DNA from: Myxococcales bacterium
GTDB lineage: Bacteria > Myxococcota > Myxococcia > Myxococcales > Myxococcaceae
Length of the DNA stretch: 37,037 nucleotides
Assembly: GCA_003153055.1 (NCBI GenBank)
Contig: PMBV01000155.1
Location: 1-37,037, forward strand
Direction of reading: 5' to 3'
Made by a program: the position numbers and the translations under genes. Under the pieces are notes generated by a model, which saw nothing but the letters and a program-made list of their open reading frames with translations, made no database searches and was not told the origin of the DNA. Below, one piece after another: positions 25,369 through 32,809 of this stretch. Position 1 is the first letter of the stretch. Each line of letters opens with the position of its first letter.

Positions 25369-25402
25369 GGTGGTGAGGGGTACCCCTCTTCGGAGCGACA
25401 AC
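25369..25402 (-). repeat. Right arm of the 34-base inverted repeat
   Basis: Reverse complement of the 24301-24333 arm with one mismatch and one extra base. It contains the perfect 14-base palindrome GAGGGGTACCCCTC (25375-25388). Lying between two convergent genes (25114-25362 and 25414-26379), it could also act as a bidirectional transcription stop. Confidence 0.8.
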
Positions 25403-25413
25403 GATCGACCGTG

Positions 25414-26379
25414 TCACGAATGGGAGCTGCTCTTCCATGCGTGCCGACGAACGAGGAGGAACCAGACGAAGAAGCTGGTGCTCACCGCGCGTGAGACCAG
25501 CGCCGCCCACCAGGGCAGCACCATCGAAAGGTCGACCAGAACCCCCGTGTTGGCGAAGCGCCCCAGCCCCACCAACGCTGGGAGCCGGTACCAATAGTAC
25601 AGCGACACCGCCGCCGTGCCGAAGAGCCGGTCGCGCGACGAGGGGACCCACCGGCCCGCAGCGCCGAAGGCCAGGAGCGACACCGCCCCGCCGAGCAGAG
25701 GCCAAGCGAAGGCCTCCACCACTTCGACAACGCCGAGCGGCCCCACCGCGTCGGGCACCTGGTACCAGCCCCAAATGAAACCCACGAAGCCGCCGGTGAC
25801 GAGGGTGCTCCCCCACCGGTCATTCGCCCCAGCGACCTGAGGGCGCGAGTCGGGGCACGGCCTCACGCAGCCGACGCACCGCTCGCAGCGCTGGTTGGTG
25901 AAGGTCCACGCGGGGGCGAAACCGTAGAGCCGCTCCACGGGGAGAATCGGGCACAGGGCCGTGCACCACCCACCGCGGCCCTCGAAGCGCGCCCCCATGG
26001 CCAGCGCCACCGCCGCGGCCGTGAGGAGCATCAACGCCGACAAGTGCCCGCGGCGGTCGAGCACCACGTGCCTCAAGGGAATGAGGACGACCATGGCTCC
26101 CACTCCGAGGCCTTCGAGCGTCTCGGCCACCTTCGGCGACAGCTGGCCGCGGCGCTCCCTGACCCGCCCCAGCAGGCTCGCCGTCCCGAGGGGGCAGACG
26201 TTTCGCCAGAGCCCAGGCGCCACCACCAACAGCAACGGCGCCAGCGGGATGAGGCCATTCCACAGGAGGTCGAGCCCGAGCGATGGCCGGAACCACAACG
26301 CCCCGACGAGCCCGCCTCCCGCCGAGAGCCCCACGAGCTGAGCACTCCGCCATCTCACGAGCAGCTTCGAGCGTTCCAT
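25414..26379 (-). CDS. Polytopic membrane protein with 4Fe-4S ferredoxin motif (NosR/NapH-like)
   Basis: 321 residues with about eight hydrophobic segments. Cysteine motifs are NVCPLG (Cys62), WCTALCP (Cys139, Cys143) and CERCVGCVRPCPD (Cys165, 168, 171, 175), the last a full CX2CX2CX3C [4Fe-4S] site. Membrane 4Fe-4S proteins of the NapH/NosR/CcoG type move electrons between membrane donors and cytoplasmic or periplasmic enzymes; only one complete cluster site is seen here, so this is a reduced version. ATG 26379 has GGAGGT at good spacing and is the clear start. It is the last gene of a leftward series with the RNase H and zinc-ribbon genes, although the 90-base gap leaves co-transcription open. 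The partner enzyme is not in the window. Confidence 0.8.
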   Translation of the reverse strand: MERSKLLVRWRSAQLVGLSAGGGLVGALWFRPSLGLDLLWNGLIPLAPLLLVVAPGLWRNVCPLGTASLLGRVRERRGQLSPKVAETLEGLGVGAMVVLIPLRHVVLDRRGHLSALMLLTAAAVALAMGARFEGRGGWCTALCPILPVERLYGFAPAWTFTNQRCERCVGCVRPCPDSRPQVAGANDRWGSTLVTGGFVGFIWGWYQVPDAVGPLGVVEVVEAFAWPLLGGAVSLLAFGAAGRWVPSSRDRLFGTAAVSLYYWYRLPALVGLGRFANTGVLVDLSMVLPWWAALVSRAVSTSFFVWFLLVRRHAWKSSSHS

Positions 26380-26469
26380 TCGAGCGACCTCCGCGGCCCC
26401 TCGAAGAGGAGCCACGGCGAGCATCGCCGAACGGTCGAGACCGCTCTGGTACCGGAGTCTCTCTGCGAC

Positions 26470-27072
26470 CTACATGCGCTCGTCGATGGCCCGGTTCGAC
26501 ATCTCGTCGGCAGCCCGGTTCATCTCTCGAGGCACATGCACCAGCTTCACCCGGTCGAACTCGTTGAGCAGGCGGAGCGCCTCCTCGTACAGCGGCCGGA
26601 GCGAAGGGCTCCTCACCTGGTAGCGGCCACCGAGCTGCCGAATCATCAGCTCGGAGTCGGCGAAGACCTCGACCTCACGCACGCCCAGCTCCCGGGCACG
26701 CTTGAGGCCGAGCAACAGGCCGGTGTACTCGGCGAAGTTGGTCGTCTGGGTGCCGAGGAATTTGCCCAGCCGGTCCACCACTTGGCCCGAGGGCTCCACC
26801 AGCACGGCGCCAGCGCCAGCCAGCCCCGGGTTTCCCCGCGCCAGGCCATCAGAGTAGAGCCGCAACCGAGGTGGGGGCACCACCACCGGGCCGTCGGGCG
26901 CCCCGTTGCCTTCGAGGTGCGTCGCAGCCTTCTCGAGGATTCGTTGGAGCTTCGCTCGATCGAGCTGAGGGAACGCCCCCAGGGTTGCCACCAGCGGCTC
27001 CTCTCGAGCGAGGAAACGCAGCACCGCGGCGTGCAGGAATTTTCCTGTCATCGGCCTCGGGCGCGTGGGCAT
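26470..27072 (-). CDS. RNase HI-family protein (reverse-transcriptase-like RNase H fold)
   Basis: 200 residues. An N-terminal helical part of about 65 residues precedes a complete RNase H domain with all four acidic residues: Asp75 (LYSDGLARGN), Glu115 (NFAEYTGLLLGLKRA), Asp139 (VFADSELMIRQL) and Asp189 (MNRAADEMSNRAID). The NPG and NFAEY patterns place it in the RVT_3/RnhA-like group (as in the N-terminal part of CobC/RnhA fusions) rather than with E. coli RnhA. It should cut RNA in RNA-DNA hybrids. The N-terminal extension is not a standard hybrid-binding domain. The ATG at 27051 is an alternative start. It follows the zinc-ribbon gene by 38 bases; in many bacteria these two genes are neighbours. 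Confidence 0.87.
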   Translation of the reverse strand: MPTRPRPMTGKFLHAAVLRFLAREEPLVATLGAFPQLDRAKLQRILEKAATHLEGNGAPDGPVVVPPPRLRLYSDGLARGNPGLAGAGAVLVEPSGQVVDRLGKFLGTQTTNFAEYTGLLLGLKRARELGVREVEVFADSELMIRQLGGRYQVRSPSLRPLYEEALRLLNEFDRVKLVHVPREMNRAADEMSNRAIDERM

Positions 27073-27110
27073 GGCGGAGACTACGTCAGGTGGGTCGATC
27101 GCGGAGCAGC

Positions 27111-27839
27111 TTACTTCGAAGCGGGAACGTCGAGTACTTCTGCAGCGTAGATGATCCGCGAGCAGGACGGGCAGACATCGACGCCGCGAGACGCGACGAG
27201 TTGGTTGTACATCTGCGGCCGAATGTTCATGCGGCAGCCAGTGCAGGTGCCTGGCGCGACCACCGCCACCAGCGCCGGCATGCGCTTTCTGCGGATGTTG
27301 TCGTAGCGGCGGAGGAGCTCGTGATCGACCGCCTTGGCCACTTCGGCGCGGCGGGTGGCCACGTCTTTCGCCTGACGCTCGACCTCGGCCAGCTTCGCCT
27401 TGAGGCCTTCGACCCGCTCCAAGAGGTCCTTGGTCTTGGCCCGGAACTCAGCTTCCTTCTGGCGCACGACCTCACGCTGGAGCGTGGATTGGCGGCCGAG
27501 CTCGACCACCTCCTCGCCCATCGTCTGCTGACCCTTCTTGGCGATGTCGATTTCGCGGGCCAGGGCCGAGTACTCGCGGGTGGAGCGCTGCTCGGTGAGC
27601 CGAGCCTCCCACTTGCGAACCTTGTCCTTGTCGTCGGCGATGGTCTGCTCGAGGGTCGTCTTCTGGCGATCGAGATCGTCCAGCCGAGCCCGCTCCGCAT
27701 CCACCGCAGCCCGTTGGGCGGCGAGCTGCTTTTCGAGCTCGGCGATTTCGCGGGGGTAGCCGTCCGCGTTCTTCTTCAACACCGCGGCGTCAACGTCGAC
27801 TTTCTGCAGCGCAGCGAGAGCCAGCAGTTTTTCCCGCAA
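27111..27839 (-). CDS. Coiled-coil protein with C-terminal C4 zinc ribbon (CT398/HP0958-like, DUF164)
   Basis: 242 residues. A long antiparallel coiled coil covers about 10-170 (IAELEKQLAAQRAAVDAERA...), and the end carries a zinc ribbon with CTGC and CPSC pairs around RMNIRPQMYNQL. The family includes chlamydial CT398 and Helicobacter HP0958, which act as RpoN or RNA-binding chaperones; what it does in myxobacteria is unknown. The start codon is TTG at 27839, and the choice is firm because GGAGGAA lies five bases upstream. It precedes the RNase H gene, a linkage common across bacteria, and probably shares its transcript. Confidence 0.9.
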   Translation of the reverse strand: MREKLLALAALQKVDVDAAVLKKNADGYPREIAELEKQLAAQRAAVDAERARLDDLDRQKTTLEQTIADDKDKVRKWEARLTEQRSTREYSALAREIDIAKKGQQTMGEEVVELGRQSTLQREVVRQKEAEFRAKTKDLLERVEGLKAKLAEVERQAKDVATRRAEVAKAVDHELLRRYDNIRRKRMPALVAVVAPGTCTGCRMNIRPQMYNQLVASRGVDVCPSCSRIIYAAEVLDVPASK

Positions 27840-28042
27840 AACTTCCTCCGATTCGGATTGCGCGGCGCTTCTACCGGAAGTCCTCGGGCGAATCCAAGGA
27901 GATATGCACCTCTGTTTTCGAGGCCCTACCCGACAGACTCGCCGCGCAACCAGGCAAATGGCTACTCGTGTGGCCCGCCGGCGAAGCTACCGGGGCGTGC
28001 CACCCGTTCGACGAGGTCCACCACAACCGAGGTGAAACTACC

Positions 28043-28318
28043 TCAGGGTTCTTCTTCGTCCGCGGCGGCGACGGGGTCTTCTTCTTCGGCCTCGTCGTCG
28101 TCTTCTTCGGTTTCCTCGGCCTCAGCGGGCTCGATGGGTTCGATGATCTTCGGGAGTGCTGAGAGCCGACTCCTCCGACCTTCGGTGGGCCTCGAGGCAG
28201 CGGCCTCCCGCTGGTCGGTGCCGCACTTTGGGCAGATGGGGTCGGGCTTCTTCAAGTCGTAGAACTTCGCATTGCACTTGAAGCAAATGTGCTTGGTGCC
28301 GAGGTCCTTTGCGGGCAT
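28043..28318 (-). CDS. FYDLN_acid-family protein
   Basis: 91 residues. The N-terminus has the family signature: KHICFKCNAKFYDLKKPDPI followed by CPKCG, a C4 zinc site (CFKC, CPKC), with FYDLK in place of FYDLN. The C-terminus is extremely acidic (EEDDDEAEEEDP). The family (TIGR02300) is widespread in proteobacteria, and its function is unknown; the acidic tail suggests binding to a basic partner or nucleic-acid mimicry. ATG 28318 is preceded by AAGG at good spacing. It is divergent from the GltJ-like operon across 117 bases, so both probably share a promoter region. Confidence 0.92.
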   Translation of the reverse strand: MPAKDLGTKHICFKCNAKFYDLKKPDPICPKCGTDQREAAASRPTEGRRSRLSALPKIIEPIEPAEAEETEEDDDEAEEEDPVAAADEEEP

Positions 28319-28435
28319 GAGCGGGCCTTCTGGTGGCGGTAGAGGTGAGAGGGGCCGAGTTCGTAGTGTCGCGGCGTTTCCAAGTCAACGCCGCAGAGAC
28401 TAGGCTAGCGAATTGTTGCTCGCGCCACGAGCGCC

Positions 28436-30034
28436 ATGCCGGACAAGGGGCCGAACTTCTCCGTGAACGTCACCTGTAACAAATGCGGAAAGAAGTACGT
28501 CATCGCCGACGACAAGGTCGTAGGCAAGGCGTCTGTCAAGATCCGTTGCAAGCAGTGCCAGAACCTCATCGCCGTCGCGGTGGGCGTGAGCTCTCCCTCG
28601 GGCGTCGCCAGCGCGGCCGGAGCACCACCACCGCCACGCGACTGGGAAGACGAGCCGACCCGGGCAGCGCCTGCCCCAGACTTCAACGTCGCCTGGTTCG
28701 CGATGATCTCCGGGAAGCAGCAGGGCCCCTTCGACATCGGCTCGCTGCAGTCGCGGGTGACCGCGGGAGAAGTCACACTGCGCACGTACCTCTGGCGGCC
28801 GGGCATGGCCGACTGGAAGCGGGCCTCCGAGGTCCCCGAGGTCAGCATGGTCTTCGCCGGCGTGTCGGTCGGCGCCGCGGCCACGGGCCCAACCCAGGCC
28901 GCCCCGGAGACCAAGCGCACCAGCTCGACCCGGCTGCCAGCGGCCCAGCGAGACGTGGCCGTCGCCAACGAGGTGCCCTCCCCTGAGCTCACTCAGGCCA
29001 AGCCCGAAGCGGGCCCGCAGTCGACGGTCTCGGCGGTCGCGGCTGCGATCCCCACCGCGAACGCCGAGGCAGCGCTTCACCCGCGAGTCCAGGCCGAGGC
29101 TCCAGCTTCGGAGAACGCCCCAGCGGAGGAGCCGGTTTCGATGGGGCGCTCGGCGCAGGCCCACCCAGCAGACGAGGACGACTTCGCGCCGACCTTTCCC
29201 GCTGCCGAGGGAACCGCCGGCGCGGGGGGCGACCCGTTCGCTCAGCTCGCATCAGAGGCTGGCGAGCCCATCGGCGAGGCGACCAAGTTCTTCATCGCCA
29301 AGGCCGGGGTCAACAGGCGCAACCCGCCCTGGAAGATCGCCCTGTTTCTCCTCGGCGCGGTCGCGCTGGTCGCGGGGTTGGGCGTCATCCTCCAGACGTT
29401 GAACATGGTGCCCAAGGTGACGCGCACCACCGACGACGGGCGCGAGGTGCAGGAGAGCTTCTTCTCGACCGGCGGCATGTCGGGCTTCAAGGAGATCCTC
29501 ACCGGGGAGGCCCAACGCCGCAAAGAAGAGGCTCAGCGCCAGCGCAAGCTCCGCGACGCGGTCGGGAGGCCCCAGGCCCCCATCGCCGACCGAGACACCC
29601 CCGAAGTCACGCCGCCTCCCCAGCCCAAGACGAAGGACAAGGCCCTGCTCGATCTCTACGGCGCCGACTCGCTCCCCACGCGTGGGCCGAAGATCCGCAA
29701 GGGAGACGAGGGCGGCGCGACCCAGCCCAACGCGGCGGGACTCTCGATGGAGTCAGCCATGAAGGTGGTGGCCGACAAGTCCAAGGCCTTCGAGCAGTGC
29801 GTCGAGAACGCCCTCCACCGCAACCCCAACCTGGCCGTCGGGAAGATCACCATCTTCCTGGTGGTGGGCCCCTCGGGCGCGGTGAAGTCGGCCCGGGTCG
29901 ACCCGCCGAAGTACGAATCCTCCGACTGGGCCCAATGCATGGTGTCGGCCGGCAAGCGCATCGTCTTCCCCTCGAGCGACGGAGAAACCGAGCTCGAGAT
30001 TCCCTTCAAGGTCGGCGTGGCTGTGGTGCCCTAG
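28436..30034 (+). CDS. Zinc-ribbon/GYF/TM/TonB-like protein, AgmX/GltJ-like
   Basis: 532 residues. N-terminal zinc ribbon with Cys14, Cys17, Cys38 and Cys41 (CNKCGKKYVIADDKVVG...CKQC), a GYF_2 domain at about 83-135 (WFAMISGKQQGPFDIGSLQS), a disordered Pro/Ala-rich stretch, one transmembrane helix at about 300-321 and a C-terminal TonB-like AgmX/PglI domain (about 435-532, with KITIFLVVGPSGAVKSARV). This is the layout of Myxococcus GltJ/AgmX, in which the cytosolic zinc ribbon and GYF domains bind MglA/AglZ in the Agl-Glt motility machine; GltJ itself is larger, so this may be a paralogue with another cargo. It leads an operon with two EutN/CcmL-type genes starting directly at its stop codon. 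ATG 28436 has only a weak ribosome site. Confidence 0.85.
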   Translation: MPDKGPNFSVNVTCNKCGKKYVIADDKVVGKASVKIRCKQCQNLIAVAVGVSSPSGVASAAGAPPPPRDWEDEPTRAAPAPDFNVAWFAMISGKQQGPFDIGSLQSRVTAGEVTLRTYLWRPGMADWKRASEVPEVSMVFAGVSVGAAATGPTQAAPETKRTSSTRLPAAQRDVAVANEVPSPELTQAKPEAGPQSTVSAVAAAIPTANAEAALHPRVQAEAPASENAPAEEPVSMGRSAQAHPADEDDFAPTFPAAEGTAGAGGDPFAQLASEAGEPIGEATKFFIAKAGVNRRNPPWKIALFLLGAVALVAGLGVILQTLNMVPKVTRTTDDGREVQESFFSTGGMSGFKEILTGEAQRRKEEAQRQRKLRDAVGRPQAPIADRDTPEVTPPPQPKTKDKALLDLYGADSLPTRGPKIRKGDEGGATQPNAAGLSMESAMKVVADKSKAFEQCVENALHRNPNLAVGKITIFLVVGPSGAVKSARVDPPKYESSDWAQCMVSAGKRIVFPSSDGETELEIPFKVGVAVVP

Positions 30035-30298
30035 GTGCACCTCGGCAAGGTCATCGGCACGGTGGTCTGCAGCACGAAGGTCGCCGGCCTCGAGGGCGTC
30101 AGGCTTCTCCTGGTGCAGCCGGTGGATCACCAGAAGAATCCGGTAGGGCCTCCGCTGGTCGCGGTCGATCGAGCGTCGGCCAGCCCAGGGAGCCTGGTGA
30201 TGTGGGAGAGCCATCGGGAGGCCTCGCTGGCGTGCGAGCCCTCCTTGGTGCCGGTCGACAGCGCCATCGTCGGACTGGTCGACGAGGTGAGCCCATGA
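30035..30298 (+). CDS. EutN/CcmL-family microcompartment vertex protein, first copy
   Basis: 87 residues matching the pentameric vertex (BMV) fold: LGKVIGTVVCSTKVAGLEGV, RLLLVQPVD, PPLVAVDRASASPGSLVMW and SAIVGLVDEV. The usual loop GAGxGE is replaced by SASPGS, so the charged pore-side residue is lost. Family members cap the corners of carboxysomes and other microcompartments. The start is a GTG that follows directly on the stop codon of the GltJ-like gene (no gap), and the end overlaps the next gene by ATGA. No BMC-domain hexamer gene or encapsulated enzyme is in the window, so a non-shell role, possibly with the membrane GYF protein, should be considered. Confidence 0.88.
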   Translation: MHLGKVIGTVVCSTKVAGLEGVRLLLVQPVDHQKNPVGPPLVAVDRASASPGSLVMWESHREASLACEPSLVPVDSAIVGLVDEVSP

Positions 30299-30570
30299 AG
30301 CTGGCTCGGGTGGTCGGCACGGTGGTGGCGACCGAGAAGCACCCGGCCTTCGTGGGGCTGAAGATCCTCTCGGTGCAGCCGGTCGACGAGGCCGGCGCGC
30401 TCTTGGGGCCGAGCTACCTGGCGGTCGATCACTCGAGCACCGCGGGCGAGGGAGACCTGGTTCTCGTGCTCGACGAAGGGAACGGAGTGCGTGAGGTGCT
30501 GGGCGATGAGCTCGCGCCGATTCGGTCGCTCATCGTCGGCGTGGTCGATCAGCTGACGCTCACCGCCTGA
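30295..30570 (+). CDS. EutN/CcmL-family microcompartment vertex protein, second copy
   Basis: 91 residues with the same fold as its neighbour: LARVVGTVVATEKHPAFVGL, KILSVQPVDEAG, YLAVDHSSTAGEGDLVLVL and RSLIVGVVDQL. Here the loop AGEGD keeps the small-acidic GxGE/D character that the first copy lost. The two share roughly a third of residues by eye, so the pair is an old duplication and may form mixed rings. The ATG overlaps the stop of the first copy (ATGA, 30295-30298), giving tight coupling and likely equimolar synthesis. Outside the family call the role is unknown. Confidence 0.88.
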   Translation: MKLARVVGTVVATEKHPAFVGLKILSVQPVDEAGALLGPSYLAVDHSSTAGEGDLVLVLDEGNGVREVLGDELAPIRSLIVGVVDQLTLTA

Positions 30571-30578
30571 AGTACTGC

Positions 30579-30688
30579 TCGCTCTGGACGAGTGGTGACC
30601 GGTTGCAATTCGTCTCCAGTCGCGGGAACCATTCCCGCTGAGGGGTCCTGGAAATTCTGGGAGGCCGAACACCAATCGTCCAGAGCGA
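30579..30688. repeat. Nested inverted repeat, 110 bases (structured RNA or MITE-like)
   Basis: TCGCTCTGGACGA (30579-30591) and TCGTCCAGAGCGA (30676-30688) are perfect 13-bp complements 84 bases apart. Inside, GCGGGAA (30622-30628) pairs with TTCCCGC (30632-30638) around a CCA loop. The whole could fold as a stem enclosing a second hairpin. It starts 9 bases after the EutN operon. It may be a structured 3' end, a small RNA or a miniature transposable element; no flanking direct repeat is evident. Confidence 0.7.
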
Positions 30689-30750
30689 CTTCTTCACTGC
30701 CCTAACAGTGCCTGGGGCTCGCTATTCCGCCCCGGCAGGCCTGCGAAATC

Positions 30751-30939
30751 TCACGTGTTGCTGCCCGATTTTTCCCCGCCCCGACAGACCATCTCGCACT
30801 GGCTCTTGAGGCTCGACAAGCCGCCGTCTCGGTACACCTTGACGAGCAACCCCGTGCCAGCCAGGTAGCCCAGGAGAACCAGGCCGACAGCGAAGAGAGC
30901 CCCGAGGCCTGCGCTTCCACGACGCTGATTCGCAAACAT
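30751..30939 (-). CDS. Small single-pass membrane protein, unrecognised
   Basis: 62 residues. A basic N-terminus (FANQRRGSAG) is followed by one transmembrane helix (ALFAVGLVLLGYLAGTGLLV, about 14-33) and a short tail with two cysteines (SQCEMVC). The ribosome site AGAAGG lies five bases upstream of ATG 30939 and is strong support. The family is not recognised. The cysteine pair, on the side away from the basic end, would be periplasmic and could form a disulfide. It follows a zinc-ribbon-like frame on the same strand by 12 bases. Confidence 0.7.
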   Translation of the reverse strand: MFANQRRGSAGLGALFAVGLVLLGYLAGTGLLVKVYRDGGLSSLKSQCEMVCRGGEKSGSNT

Positions 30940-30951
30940 GAGGACCTTCTT

Positions 30952-31116
30952 TCAATCGAAGCCGGCACTGCTTCGCCGCGAGCCCGCCACGATGGCGTCT
31001 CGACACTTTGGACAGCGAGGCGTGTCACTTTTCGCATCACAGGCTCGTGCCTGCCGTGCGGCTAGACTACGGAGCCCGCGAATCCTGATTGCGTGGCCAC
31101 AATCGCCACGAAGAAT
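30952..31116 (-). pseudogene. Zinc-ribbon-like reading frame without a normal start
   Basis: A 54-codon frame between stops reads GDCGHAIRIRGLRSLAARQA and then CDAKSDTPRCPKCRDAIVAG. CGH, a central Cys and CPKC give a believable small zinc ribbon, far more protein-like than other frames here. No ATG, GTG or TTG is in frame; the first codon after the upstream TGA (31117-31119) is ATT. Either the start is lost through a frameshift or nonsense change just upstream, or the gene is a remnant. It ends 12 bases before the small membrane protein gene, which suggests a former or actual two-gene unit. Confidence 0.4.
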
Positions 31117-31139
31117 TCAGCAATTCCAGGCGTTCCACT

Positions 31140-32390
31140 TCAGCTCTTTGGCTTGGTCAACGCAGTGGTCGGCTGAGCCCGCTTGCGCTCGAAGAGCCAG
31201 ACCAGGAGCACGCCGAGCTCGTAGCAGAGGAGCATCGGGCCGGCCATGAGCGACAGGTTCACCACGTCGCCGGTGGGGGTGATGACGGCGGCGAGAATGA
31301 GGCACACGACGAAGGCGTGGCGCTGGTACTTGAAGAGGAACTTCGACGAGACGAGGCCCACCATGCCGAGCACCGCCATCACCAGCGGGAGCTCGAAGAT
31401 GACCCCGAAGGCGAGCTCGAGGACCAAGACGAGCGTGAGCTGCTCGCTCATCGAGAGCATGGGGCGGGTCCAGTTGAGCGACTCGGTGCGGGCCTGGCCG
31501 ACGCCGATGAGGCGCTCCACCTTCCACACGTCGCTCACGTCTTGGGCCCGGGCCGAGAGGGCCTCACCGCAGAGGGCCGCGGCCTGGTCGGTGAGGGCCG
31601 CGACCTGCGCATAGTCGGCCGAGCCCCACGCCTTGGCCGCGGCGATTCGGAGCTCGACGGCGGCGAGCAGCGATTGCCCGTCGGCCCCAGGAGGGAGCGC
31701 CAGGTGGACGGCGTCGATCAGCCGGCCGAGGGCCTCGACGCGGGTGTGCATGTCGACGCCCTGCTTGGGAATGAGGGTGACGCCGAGGGTCCCCTCGGTG
31801 GTCTGCCCTTCTCCGGCGGCCTCGAGATCGCCGATGGCGACCCGGGCCAGGGCCCCGGCGTGATCGAGGTCGCCCAGCCTCAGGTACCGGAGCACATCGC
31901 CCTCTCGCAGCCGCGCTACCTCGAGGCGCCGTTCGATGGCGGTCGCGTCCTCCTTCTGCAGGAGAAAGGTGAACATCTGGGGCAAGACGAGGAAGTAGCA
32001 GAACGCGGCGCCACCGATGAAGGCGAGGGAGCCGAAGAAGATGAACGGCCAGGCCAGCCGCCTCTCTTGATCATACAGCCCTGGCGCGACGAAGCCCCAC
32101 ACCTGCCACAGCAGCACCGGCGTGCTGAGGAAGACTCCGGCGTAGAGGCCGATCTTCATCAGCACGTTGATCTCTTCGATGGCCGACGTGTAGACGAGGG
32201 CCGCCGCGTCACTGGGCAGGGCCAGCAGCACCGGCCGCATCAACAGCCCATACAGCTCACGAGCGAACACCAGGGAGCCGGTCCCCAGCACCAGGACCGC
32301 CACGGTGAAGCGCAGGAGCCGAGAGCGGAGCTCGGTCAGGTGCTCCATCAGGCTCATTCTGAACTCGTCGGGGGGCGGAGGCTTCGTCAT
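31140..32390 (-). CDS. tatC: Sec-independent translocase TatC with a large periplasmic insertion
   Basis: 416 residues against the usual 240-300. The TatC core is intact: cytoplasmic start MSLMEHLTELRSRL with Glu20, TM1, the loop and TM2 (NVLMKIGLYAGVFLSTPVLL), YDQERR, TM3, then TM4 with FGVIFELPLV, the FKYQRHAFVVCLI segment and ITPTGDVVNLSLMAGPMLLC. Between TM3 (ending near residue 145) and TM4 (from about 311) about 165 hydrophilic, helical residues replace the short second periplasmic loop. They include AAVELRIAAAKAWGSADYAQ and VEALGRLIDAVHLALPPGAD. TatC binds twin-arginine signal peptides together with TatB, whose gene overlaps it by ATGA. The insertion would face the periplasm, near the exit side. 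Confidence 0.95.
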   Translation of the reverse strand: MTKPPPPDEFRMSLMEHLTELRSRLLRFTVAVLVLGTGSLVFARELYGLLMRPVLLALPSDAAALVYTSAIEEINVLMKIGLYAGVFLSTPVLLWQVWGFVAPGLYDQERRLAWPFIFFGSLAFIGGAAFCYFLVLPQMFTFLLQKEDATAIERRLEVARLREGDVLRYLRLGDLDHAGALARVAIGDLEAAGEGQTTEGTLGVTLIPKQGVDMHTRVEALGRLIDAVHLALPPGADGQSLLAAVELRIAAAKAWGSADYAQVAALTDQAAALCGEALSARAQDVSDVWKVERLIGVGQARTESLNWTRPMLSMSEQLTLVLVLELAFGVIFELPLVMAVLGMVGLVSSKFLFKYQRHAFVVCLILAAVITPTGDVVNLSLMAGPMLLCYELGVLLVWLFERKRAQPTTALTKPKS

Positions 32391-32809
32391 GACGGAGTTT
32401 TGCCCGGGTCGGTGCTGGCCGCCGCGGCGTCACTGGGGGCCGACGGCTCCGCTGAGGGAGCGCCCGCGGGGTCGCTCACCGGCATGCCCTTGGTGAGCTG
32501 AGAGGGGCCTTCGTCGGGGCCAGGCGCGGGCAGCGCCTCGGGCTCTGAGGTCTCGGCGCCAGCCGACTTCCGAGCCACGGAGTTCGCCGCCACGACGGGG
32601 GGAACGTCGGGCGCATCTTTGAGCGAGAGGTCTTGATCCATGCGGTAGAACTCGCGCTCGACGACGGTGCGCACCTCATCGGTCTGCCGCCGAAACTCGC
32701 GCATGAACTTGCCGATGCCGCGCGCCAGCTCGGGCAGCCCCTTGGGGCCGAGCAGGATCAGCGCCGCGAGGGCAATGAACGCGATTTCTCCAGTGCCGAT
32801 GTTGAACAT
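32387..32809 (-). CDS. tatB: TatB-type twin-arginine translocase subunit
   Basis: 140 residues. The N-terminal transmembrane helix reads MFNIGTGEIAFIALAALILL, with the polar Glu8 typical of TatB, then the hinge GPKGLPELARGIGKFMREFR and a longer amphipathic helix than in TatA. A Pro/Ala/Ser-rich tail of about 70 residues follows. ATG 32809 has AGAGG at good spacing; a longer frame adds 28 unconserved residues. The stop overlaps the tatC start. A separate tatA is not in the window. The gene is divergent from an MFS transporter across 95 bases. Confidence 0.9.
   Translation of the reverse strand: MFNIGTGEIAFIALAALILLGPKGLPELARGIGKFMREFRRQTDEVRTVVEREFYRMDQDLSLKDAPDVPPVVAANSVARKSAGAETSEPEALPAPGPDEGPSQLTKGMPVSDPAGAPSAEPSAPSDAAAASTDPGKTPS

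Noticed and set aside
27840..28042. Possible tRNA or small RNA between the zinc-ribbon and FYDLN genes
   Set aside because: No T-loop consensus or cloverleaf could be formed on either strand.
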